A stretch of 64,000 nt of DNA from Gracilaria gracilis (Eukaryota; Rhodophyta; Florideophyceae; Gracilariales; Gracilariaceae): assembly GCA_030374805.1 (NCBI GenBank), contig JARGSG010000050.1, positions 62,001 through 126,000 of the forward strand, given 5' to 3'. The notes under the pieces are model-generated. The model was not told the origin of the DNA. It ran no database searches and was given only the letters and a program-made list of their open reading frames with translations. The number at the start of each line of letters is the position of its first letter. Position 1 is the first letter of the stretch. Positions 11,323-21,115 of this stretch are shown in pieces. The translations under genes and the position numbers were made by a program.

Positions 11323-11854
11323 CGCAGTGATGCTATCCTGCGGCTAGTATATCTGGGTATAGGAGATGTAACCAAGCAAATCTGGGTTGGTATCTTGCCA
11401 AACAAGAGTTTGGTAGGTGACAGGAAAGCCCTGCCTGCCTTCCAGCACCGGAAGAAAGCTCTACTTACCAAAGCCTCACCGAGTAAACCTTTCGACACTA
11501 AAAAAGTTAGGTCGACAGGGATAGACATAAGAAACACCAATTACATTGGAGGAAAAGAACTGAAGTAGGTGGTTCAGAGTAGACTCCTAGTTGATTGACG
11601 TACACAATTGCGTGACTGTAAGTCAATTAAATGTGTGCACTCTGAAGCGGTCGCACATGCCCCCATCTACATGACCGCATACAAATGACGTGCCTCCACT
11701 CCGAATGAGAGAACGCTTCGTTTCACGCCACCTCTCCCGTAATCTCAGGGGTCTTCTGGTATACCATGGACAACGGAGACAAAGATGAACAGGCCGGAGC
11801 TTCTTTCCCACTACAAGAGGCTATCAGTTATGAGGCAGATGAATAATACGCGCA
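11323..11854. other. Spacer after the DIRS-like element
   Basis: No gene is recognised. The frames here are short and lack motifs. The 3' terminal repeat of the DIRS-like element should lie in this stretch if it survives. Confidence 0.3.
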
Positions 11855-12246
11855 ATGCACCACAACGTGTGCGTCCGTAGCCCTCAACCGTCAAAACCTC
11901 CCAAAATTCCTCACGATAAACATTCGCAGCCTCGTGTGTCCCTCGTTTCAGAAGTAACAGAGGACAATGAAGATGTAGTTCGTCACCAGTGCGGCGGGAC
12001 GCCATGTTACTTGATGCAACTAGGACCTGCTGTCGTGGTTAGAACCGTTGTCGACTATCTATCGACGGGCGAATTCGTGGAGGACAACAATCAAGCGCGC
12101 AAAGAGGCTTACAAAACGTTTATATATGAGCGACACGGGTTTTTAGGGAAAGGGCAATGTATTTAACTACCACACTGTGCGCTGGAAGGGATCCGAAGAG
12201 CATGGCGAGATAAACGGGGCACATACATGGGCTTCAAAAAACAATA
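11855..12246 (+). pseudogene. P2RX7_C-like (P2X7 C-terminal domain type) fragment
   Basis: The plus-strand frame contains QARKEAYKTFIYERHGFLGK and, after an in-frame TAA at 12164-12166, LPHCALEGIRRAW and GTYMGF. The order Ala-Tyr-x-x-Phe-Ile, His-Gly-x-Leu-Gly-x-Gly, Pro-x-Cys, Ile-Arg, Tyr-x-Gly-Phe is that of the P2RX7_C domain, a zinc-binding module found at the C-terminus of P2X7 receptors and, in many invertebrates and protists, in transposon-related proteins. The upstream Cys-containing part is poor. It abuts, tail to tail, the C-terminal end of a piggyBac transposase (12250). It is broken by the single stop; the start is uncertain. Confidence 0.5.
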
Positions 12247-12249
12247 GAT

Positions 12250-14180
12250 TTACTTCTTGAGCAGAACCTTTGCTGTTGATAGTTTGGCTGTGACTGTATT
12301 GTGTCTGTTGCGATGGAATTTCAAAAACACGGGAGCTTTTGCGGATACTATGGCATGGCAGAGATCAAGAAGTGCACGAAGAATGTGTTCTGCGTGATGA
12401 TACAGCATGAAACAGGTGACTTGAAAACCACGTTTGCAGTGAGTGCATGAGTACATGGTATAACCACCGCGTCCAGTTGGAGACAACAACGTGCAGACCA
12501 TGCAGTGAACAGTTTTTCATGCTTCTGTTTCTAACAAGAAGTGGTCCGGGGATGCAATCGGGTTAGAGACCTTACCCAAATGTGCCCCGTTTCCTGTTCG
12601 AGATATAGGAGTAAGTGCTGCTCGAGTTTGCTTGTATTCTACGTGATTTGAGACAAGTTGCTGTATTATTTGCCTCTTTATCAAGGGAATGTCGACAATT
12701 AACTCTCCTGGTTTTGCGATCGCGTGTAGGAGAGCATGCGCGATGATGATGCAGGCGTCCAGAATGAAGGTAAATATACTCATTGTCACGCGTTTCTCGT
12801 TTCGCTCTGTAGCTGACGTCGATCGAAACTGGTCAAATCTGTCCCCATCATTCATGAACAGGTTGTACGCTACAATAATGGAGGGTACCTGGAGCGTCGT
12901 CCGTTGCAAAGATTCATCTCCGATTCATCTTTGGAGCTGTGCACGACCGTGTACGCATATAATCGTATGCTCGCCTGGCATTTGAATTCGGGAAGCCGGT
13001 GTATCTCTTAGATCATTTGAGTAAAATGTCACCACTGATCTGCCCTTGAAATCTACAAAACCAGCATTGATACAAATCTTTTGACACCAGATGTACCGTT
13101 AGCCATTTCCAATACCAGAATCAGGCGCCATTCTTTCCTTTGAGCATGCCTGACGCTTTCAATAGCCTTCTTCAAGGCTGGACGGTTCAGGCCGTCCATG
13201 TTCGTAAAGCGCACAGTACCCAGGACCCTGTACTCCCCATCACTAAGATTTGTCAATTGCCGCGCTAGGACGGGTCGTGTGTAGAAATTATCCATGACCA
13301 TAAGCCTTCCCGTAGATTTTGTAGAATGCAGCTGCACTTGGTGTGCCATTTAAGCACACCATAGTGCTGACGGTTTTGATTTTGGTACTAATGTACCATC
13401 AATATTCCGTTCCATGGCGCCACGAAGATTTCGGAACAAAGAGGTATATCTCTGCACAGAAGTTTGAGTGATTTTATTACCAGAACCGTTTTCTTGTATA
13501 CTATGCAAATGAGCATGAGACCAGCCCACCATCGCGTAAAAACGAATCCCGAACTTTACGGGTTTGCTCTTCATATATGACCGAGCAGCGGTACGGTCCT
13601 TACAACGATTAGTATTCTCATCCGGGAAGCTCACGCCAAGCGGAACGGCCAGAGTAGCTGTGTTTCGCACAAAGTGCTCGAGAATGGGGCAACTGTGCCA
13701 GAGCGGGTCTAGCACAGCTACATCAGGTTCATAGGAAGCATAAGTCCGCACAGCGCTATGAATGTGCATGAACGTATCGCGTCCCATGACTTTTTTGAAG
13801 AACTGGATATCAAGAAGGTCAGAAGTGCACCAGTAGTCATACAACCTATTAAACCGCTGAACGCACATTGCGAGCTCTATTCCAATGTATGCTAACAATT
13901 CGTCCATACGAAGTGGTTTGCTACGCCTTCCTCTCCCTATAAGCTCCTTGCTCGTCCACGCTCGCATGCAGTTCAGAAAAAAGAGTTTAGAAACAAGTAG
14001 AAGAGGCCCAAATATTTCTTGTGAACGTAAGTTCTTTTCATGAGGTGTGGCTTCAGCAAATAAAGTCCGCTGACTGACGCCCACTTTGCGCGGTACGCGT
14101 TGTTTTTGTTCAACATCTGCTTTTCTTCTGTTCCCAGCCCCCCCCAAAAAAAAAACACTTCGTCCCCATTGAAATACCAA
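12250..14180 (-). pseudogene. piggyBac transposase, copy 1 (broken)
   Basis: Four open pieces on the minus strand read in order: 14180-13350, 13349-13053, a short piece around 13040-12930, and 12909-12250. They carry the DDE_Tnp_1_7 fold: FPDENTNRC with the first Asp, LMVMDNFYTRP with the second, and NDGDRFDQFRS with the third. They end in a Cys/His zinc-binding tail (CMVC...CTHC...C...H) typical of piggyBac proteins. The breaks are a TAA at 13350-13352, a frameshift between about 13120 and 13053, a TGA at 12925-12927 where copy 2 has Trp, and a TGA at 12517-12519. Copy 2 at 62606 is clearly homologous but carries different lesions. Flanking TTAA and TIRs were not found. Confidence 0.8.
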
Positions 14181-15236
14181 TTACCTTCCCCTGCGCGCTC
14201 TAGAGTGTACTCGGCAGCGTTCTGGATAGCTTCATCTTGGTCACCGGTTTATACGCAACTCGACCTAGATGGTGCTTCCATCGAGTGAGTTGTAGGAGAC
14301 TTTGAAGGTCCCCAGATTTCCCAACCCAAGAGCATGGCCATGAAAGTGAGCCCATCTGTTTTGGTGGGTGCGAATTGGTTTCGCTTGCAGCTCATTGTGC
14401 AAATTTTGGTTGCAGAAGTATGTTCCACTGCCGCCATAACTGGGTTGTGCACTCTATGCGGTGGTGCGAAATTCACGTCTTTGCGTGAGAGAATAGAAAC
14501 CACGATAGACAGAGTCATTGGCTGTCATCAGCCTCTGATCAAAATACTGCCAATGGCGTTCGCTTGCCTATGTCTTCTGAGTTAGATAACTGTTCTCCTA
14601 CTAATTCGTCGGAACGTTTTTAATTCGTCTTTTGAAAGCGGACTAGCTCAAAGTCGAATTCTGCACAAACCGTCTTCTTCAGCCTGTAGAGCTCCTAAGC
14701 TACATCGTCTTGCGACAAAAGTTATGACGCAAGAACCCTGGAACATTCTGCTCTGCAGACAAAGACCGAAGGACACTTCGTGCGAAAAAGACAAAGAACT
14801 CATATGAGCACTTCGCCTCTTTACGGAGCAGCAATAGGGGTGAGTGTAATTGCCCTCGAAAAGAAGAAAGGTTCGGATGCCCCCGACCACAAATACCCGC
14901 AACTCATAGCTTCAGACTGGCCATTTATTACGTTTGAGGTCACCGCAAAAACGTCTAAGCCGCTCCATCGCCACCGTAGAAAACTTCTTGTGCCCACACA
15001 CCGCCATAGGTATTGTCCAACGACTCAGAAACACTCAGACCCACATTGAAAGCCAAAGACACTTACAATTCAGGACAAAACCCGTGAATCCGTGAAAACT
15101 CACACAATTTGAAGCTTACAAAGGCCACATTTTGCCAGCCAGAGAGAAGCCAACTAATACATAGGAACAAGCGGTAGGTATAAATCAAACTAACCTACTT
15201 CATATTGCAAGCAGACCAACCTCCCCCCCAACGATT
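14181..15236. other. Spacer between piggyBac and pogo-type elements
   Basis: No gene is assigned. A minus-strand frame at 14249-14518 may be a decayed N-terminal or leader part of the piggyBac element, but it matches nothing in the second copy convincingly. The rest contains only short frames. Confidence 0.3.
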
Positions 15237-16943
15237 TTGACAATGTCTGACAACATGGACCTCCCTGACCTGCGTCTGATTCTGCAACAAGCTCTCTTTG
15301 ACAGGTTTACTCATAAAAAGACGTTTGAGAATCTTTCTCGGACGTACGGACTCCCCGAACATCGCATCAGGCGTTGGCATAACACTTGGTGCGAAACCTT
15401 TCCATCTGCACAGCCCCGCGGCTACCAGGACATTGATGTTTCTCTACGTAACTCGAACGTCCCACTGCGCTGGCCGTGGTGAACGAGCAGAGAGTTAGGG
15501 AACATGTGAAGTACTTCACATCCCAGAACACGCCGTTGACGAAAGTTGGTCTCTGTGATCTGGTTCAAACGTTTGTTTCGTCGTCAAGTGAAGCAAGGCG
15601 CCATAAAATTGGTTTCGTCAACAATCGGCCGTCCATTGGGTGGCTGACGAGATTTTTAATGCGTCATAATCTAAAGTTCCTGCAAGTACGAATTGTGGAG
15701 AAGGAGCGCACCGAAATTACTGCAGAAAAGATAGCCCGTCACTTTGCTCTCATGGAGAGCCTCATTGATAGATTTCACATCGTTGACCCGCGGCGAATCC
15801 TTAATGTTGATGAATCGGGAGTGTCAGTCAACAAGGTTTTCGGCCGCAGTGCTCGAAAGGGAATTGGTAGTAAGGATTCTGTGTTCATTCAGAAAAACTG
15901 CAGGGTCAAGGGAGCGAATGACCGTGTGACGATAATGCCGGTTGTGTCCGCCGACGGACAAGCATGGAAGCCTGTCATCGTTTTTTGGGGCAAGCGTGCC
16001 CACTACAGGTTTGTGAACGGCAGTTTGCAAACCCTCCATGACTTTCTCCCGCCTTGTTATTTGTACCAGCGAGATATTCCGGGCGTGGATAGTGCGATTT
16101 CCAACGACTGGGCGCCCCACTTCATTGCAGTGACGAAAGAATTGCGCATTGGAAACAAGCATCTGCTTCTGATTCTGAACGGGTATCGAAAACACGTGCA
16201 GTACACTAAATTGAACTTCTTGAAGGAGGACCGTGTAATTGTGTTGGCATTACCTTCGCAAACTAGTCACATTCTGCAGCTTTTAGATGTACGTGTATTC
16301 AGCTTTTATAAGTCCTATTTGAACGCAAGGTACACCGCATGTACCGTTCCTGGTCGGTCATTGACGTGTTTGATGTTGCCTATTGCATTTCGGTGGCTAT
16401 GTCAGAGGCCTTAGTGTTTTCAAACAGAAGAAGTCGGTTTTCATAGACTGGAAATTGGGTCTATGACAAGGGCTGCCCCGATTATATGCGTTTAGAACAA
16501 TGTGTCTCTCTGGAAATCAAACAAGAAGAAGGTCCTATGACGATACAAAGTCTTGTCGACTCGACGCATTTCTACGAGACACTCGCTCGCTCGTGCACGA
16601 ATCTGAAGTTGATGAAAGTGGTACGGTCAAGATGAAGACGAAGTTTGGCAGACACTTGACTGCAGAATGTGTGTTACAAGCTCTGAGAGCTCGTAGAAAT
16701 GGATCACGCTGCTTTGAAAGCGCAGCCGGTTTGAGGCACCTTGCTGAGTTACCACCAAGGCGTGAAATCTTGTTTGAACACTTGCGGCAGACTCCTCTTC
16801 AACAGAGACAGACATCAACTTCCCGAGAACCTCAAAAAAGTGCCGTCGACGCGGTAGTGAAGCTGCAAAACACCGAAAACATTGTGGTGCGAGACAATGT
16901 CCCGGCTTCAGGGACTGTTCCTGATATTGTTTGGGATACTTAA
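15237..16943 (+). pseudogene. Pogo/Tigger-type (DDE_1) transposase, catalytically mutated
   Basis: Frame 15237-15482 holds a helix-turn-helix start (FENLSRTYGLPEHRIRRWHN). After a frameshift near 15476, frame 15476-16414 holds a CENP-B-like helix region (VNNRPSIGWLTRFLMRHNLK) and the DDE_1 catalytic core: Asp112 in NVDESGVS, the second site at residue 235 in LILNGYRKH, and Asp271 in LLDVRVFSFYK (residues counted from 15476). In this family the second site is Asp (L-x-Asp-G-x-x-x-His), so Asn235 (codon AAC at 16178-16180) should abolish catalysis. A C-terminal piece lies at 16500-16943. The TIRs were not identified. Confidence 0.7.
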
Positions 16944-17419
16944 GACTCATAATGTTGGGCGAAGCAGAATGTATGGAGTTTGGTATTGCGTATGAAGACT
17001 GACATATTTAAGTTACATGCGTTTGCGTGGAGTTTTGAAGTTTTGATCTACGTTATATTTCCAACTCTTTCAGAACAGCGAGAGAACACAAGTTTCGCGG
17101 TCATTGAAGATGAGATTCTGACTCTTCTTTTGAGATAAAGATCATTTGATTTGCACTAAGCATGACTTGAGTTGCAGGTGGGGCAAAATCGCCGTTCGCT
17201 CTTCCCTCTTTTTCCGACATATTCGTGGTAGAACAGTTATAAGCAAAGCAAACGCATGGCAGGTTAACATCTAAGATTTTGGGTTTAGACCCAATCATAT
17301 GGGTCTCTCATGTCTACATCAACGCATTTAACTTTTTAGTATCAGAAGGGTTATAATAGTGGAATACAGGCTTTGCGCATACCGGTGGGGATGCAATTAA
17401 CTTCTACAGTATAGATGTC
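16944..17419. other. Spacer, nothing recognised
   Basis: AT-rich sequence without an open frame of interest, between the pogo-type transposase and a hAT fragment. It could include the right terminus of the former. Confidence 0.3.
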
Positions 17420-17760
17420 GGTGCATGGGCCGTATGTCAGGTAGCAGACAATTGGAGAGTGAATGAAACAGTCTCCGTTCTGCTTCGAATTCCTCATCTT
17501 GGATGCAGAAGTCATCTTTTGAATCTCGAGGTGAAGTTTATGGTCAAGGAAATCCCCGATCTATCCTGGACATCGGCTTCTGTTTTACAGACTATGCAGC
17601 ATTCAAAACATAGTTTAAACAACTCAGCACTAGTACGAGAAGTGGTCGGTCTCCGCCTGATACTATTTAATCAAACACGTGGGTCCGGAAGTACTACATG
17701 TTGCAGACAACGACCGCTCACTTACCGACGAGCGTCAGAATCTTCGGTTTAGGCCTGGAT
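17420..17760 (+). pseudogene. hAT-like transposase fragment (central part)
   Basis: The frame contains DNWRVNETVS, IPHLGCRSHLLNLEV and, after a shift, NQTRGSGKYYML. The arrangement Asp-Asn, then Cys-x-x-His-x-Leu-Asn-Leu, then Thr-Arg-x-Ser is the central catalytic and insertion region of a hAT-type transposase. It appears to continue, in family terms, where the fragment at 4499-5283 stops, so both are probably pieces of one family. It is surrounded by stop-rich sequence and truncated at both ends. Confidence 0.55.
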
Positions 17761-18479
17761 TTTTGGTACGCTTACCACTTGTAGTCCCTGCTTGAGATAC
17801 GATCCCGAGATAGCATATTCGCTGCTGTCACTGACGTCCTTTCTTTTGATTGTCATGTGTGCACATCACTTCGAAGAACCTAGACCCCAAAACCTCAGCA
17901 TGAACTACATTTTAGTTTAAAGTACCATCTTCGTTTCCTTTAATGCAACTAGCGGTGTGTCACATGGAGGACGACTGCAGACCAGGTTTCCGGTTTAACG
18001 ATTTGCTTCTGTTCAGACCTCTAGCCCGACTTTTGTCATGGCTTATTTGTCTCCTACGGTGTGCCCAGCAAAACGCCCAAGAATTCGCTCCATTTCTACA
18101 CAACCCACTGCCTTTTTGGGCTCTACCTTCGGTCATTTTCATGTGTTTGTCAAGCAGTCAAGTAGGTCCTTGGAGTTCTGGAAACGAACCCTGGCAATAT
18201 GTGCTTTCTTCCAGGGGCGTACATGTGACTAACTAACTCGCCTTCATCGTTATTTACTAGTCAGCCCATTTTCGTAGTAGTTAGTCATAATTAGTCACCC
18301 ACTGAATCCCTCTGATGCTGCCAAACAACCGACGCAATTCTACGAGCGATTCGCTTAAAAGCCTCTCCCTGCGGATTTAGCAAACCGCTCTGGATTCCAG
18401 TACTCGTGCGCATCTCGTTCAAAACAAACACCCAAATCAGAGCACACATCTCTGTTGTACTGGATAAAAGCGATTGCGA
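17761..18479. other. Spacer before the hAT transposase
   Basis: No gene is recognised. Near 18218 a run beginning CAGGGGCGTACATG could be the right terminus of the hAT element read from its minus strand, since hAT termini often start CAGGGG, but no convincing partner was found on the other side near 20740. Confidence 0.3.
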
Positions 18480-20640
18480 TTACGTTTCTTCGCGACGTCC
18501 AAGATCGCTAACGAGCCGCTCTGCTGCGGCTGACGATGCTCGTGAGGCAAGAAAAGCCCTAGCCACCGTGTTAAATGGAACCAGACTAACTAAACCAGAA
18601 GTTGTGTTTGCTTTTTTCCAGTATTCGAGCGCTTCGTTGGGGTCTTTCCGACCTTGATTCTTGAGCGTTTCACTCATTTGAGCGTGTTGAAGAGCGAAGA
18701 AAGTTTTGAGTGATGAACTCGTGAGCGTCAGCGTGTCATCCAGCGCAGGAACGTCTCGCACCATTGCCTCATAAAGTAAATCAAAATAGGCCTCTCTCTG
18801 ATCTTGATTGTCTGCCATAAATTCCAACTCGCATTCAGTGACATCGAGCAATGCACCGAGGTGAAACAGCAATACAAGACGTGTCTTCGAATGCAAAGTA
18901 CCCTCTGTAGTAGTACTTAGGACAGAATAAATTTCCCTTGGGGTCCACAGAGCGGACGAGTAGTCAACAGGCTTCCATAAATCCCCCACTCGCGTGTGCA
19001 ATGATTCGCAAAGCTTGCTGCACAAGTCTCGAGCCACGGGCTTTATCAGCCGTATCTTACGTGTGCTGTTTCTTGCGGTATCAGCAACAGAAATGCTAAC
19101 GACGGCTGGCCTGGCCGTTGGCTCATTTTCAGTCAAAACGTCAACGCTTTTAGTGTCGTTGTTGTCATGAAATCGTCTCGGGCTTGAGAGCAGAGTTCCC
19201 GACATTATCTGTAGAGTCTCATACAGTTCATGCACAATTCGTGCTGCGCGCGACATCGTCACATGTCTATCGGCTTCCAATTGTCGAGCTACGCGTCGAA
19301 CTTCCTTCAACACTGCGACAATTTCGACGAGGCAGGTGGTACTCTCTGGCGATAAGTGCGGTAGTTCCGAAGTAGGAATTGAGAGGTCTTGAGAAAGTGC
19401 TTGAATATTAGCCGCTCTGGTTAGATACGTAGTCATGGCTGCCAGTCGGGAATGCCAGCGTGTAGGGACATCATGTTTCAACCTCTGAATGCGATCTGCG
19501 TAATGCCTTCACTCAATTGCTTCTCCCAAAGTAACATGTTAGCTTTAGGGTGGTAGTTAAAATAAGATGTTACCTTGTTGATATGATCCATATACTGTTG
19601 CCAGGGGGAATCTGTTTGAAACGCATCATTCACTACAAGAGCCAACGTATGAACAACACATTGTACAGCCCCAACATGATTAGTAAAAAAATCAACAGCC
19701 CTCGCAGTTGCGGGTTCGTTCTCGGATGTAACCGTAGAGATGCAAATATCGTCAGACTCGAGAACCAAATTTTTGGACACGATCTCCTGCAGGACATCGC
19801 AAAGTTGTTGTGCGTTCTTCGGTAAATTGAGAAGGTTCAACGTAGTAACCGGCAGAGAGCACAGCTTCTAGTCTTCATCCACATAATGCCAGGTCACCCC
19901 CATTATCGGTGCTCTCAACGCTGCACTCCAACCATCGAACGTGAATGAACCAGTCCTCGCCTTGCTGACCGGATTTCGCATAATTTTACATATCGATTTG
20001 TATGTGGAAAGTAACGTTGATTCTGGCGACAGTTTGGTAGCAAACTGCACACGGCCGCCCATCATGTCCACCAATACTTGAAAAGCGGGGGTGCTAATCC
20101 CTGAGAGAGGTATTTCATTGCAACAGGAAAAAAGAGCGGGGGCAACACTCTGCAGTGTGGGTGCATGGACTATGCATATCGGGGTGAAAGTCGTGTTGAG
20201 AGGCGTGAATGAGGCGAACGGAGAAGCGCCGTCTCTGCTTGTGGTAACTCTTTTCTGGCGTTCAATAAGGCGTCGTATTTGAGATTCTGTTCCGTTGTTG
20301 TTAATACTCTGAAGCTTCGGAAAAAAATGGGAGTGATGCCTACGATAGTGAAGCTCAATGTTGCTGTTGGGGTAGGACTTGTTAATGCTTCGGAACAAAT
20401 CACATAGTTCGCACTGAAATTTTGGTCGTTCATCTTGGCGGACAATTTTAGCGGCAAGTGTGCTCCATGCCGAAGACTTACTGCAAGAGCCTCGACCTTT
20501 CCCCGGTCCTCTTCGCTTAAGCTGTTATTCCGAATGTTTTTGGATATCAGATGCAGCCGAGAGCTGCGCTGTTGCGGCCTGGTTCTGAGACGGATCGGGC
20601 ATGAATGTTTGAGTTGTGAGGACAAGCGGATGAACATGTG
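18480..20640 (-). pseudogene. hAT transposase with BED zinc finger (broken)
   Basis: Read on the minus strand, the N-terminal part has a BED-type zinc finger: SAWSTLAAKIV, then CELC and, 18 residues later, HYRRH. It is followed by TFDGWSAALRAPIMGVTWHY (20 residues), the first catalytic Asp region of hAT proteins, and VVHTLALVVNDAF. A frameshift follows near 19490, then VPTRWHSRLAAM. The last 333-residue frame (19481-18480) ends with EALEYWKKAN and SSAAAERLVSDLG, the hAT dimerisation domain. The breaks are a TAG at 19868-19870, the frameshift and probably another near 20640. In the second catalytic region the usual Asp-Asn appears as SENEP. The overall length (about 700 residues) is normal for the family. 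Confidence 0.8.
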
Positions 20641-21115
20641 ATCACTCATTGCCGCCGAGAACGTCTTCAAAGACTCGAGACTCTTTCCATTGTTTTGTAT
20701 CATTGCTGGAAAATTAGGATACGTGTATTAGGTGTACACCTAAAATGACTAATGACTAAGAACGACTTCTTTGGATTACCTTCCAGGTCAGGCTATTGTT
20801 GAACACAATTCGCGTCATTGAGCCAGAACGAAACGCTCAGTGATTCGATTTAAAAACAAATTTGCTGCCAGAACAGCTCTAGGAGTCCGCAAGACCTCAG
20901 CGAGAAATGGCACCAAAGCGCCGGCGTTTTCACTCGCAATTCTCAATTCCCCCGTCCTTCATCAGACTCCTAGGTGCCTGATCTTTCAGGGCTATACTGA
21001 ACACCAGTTCGCCTATCAACCAACATCCAATCTCGCCACGATGGGTCGTCTAAACACGACTGGTCGCCAACAGAGTCGTGATAGATCCCCTTGTGTTTTT
21101 CAGCCAGCCTCGTGT

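Noticed and set aside
18218-20760. Terminal repeats of the hAT element
   Set aside because: CAGGGGCGTACATG on one side and a TAGGTGTACACCTA palindrome on the other share only short runs, and no 8-bp duplication was found.
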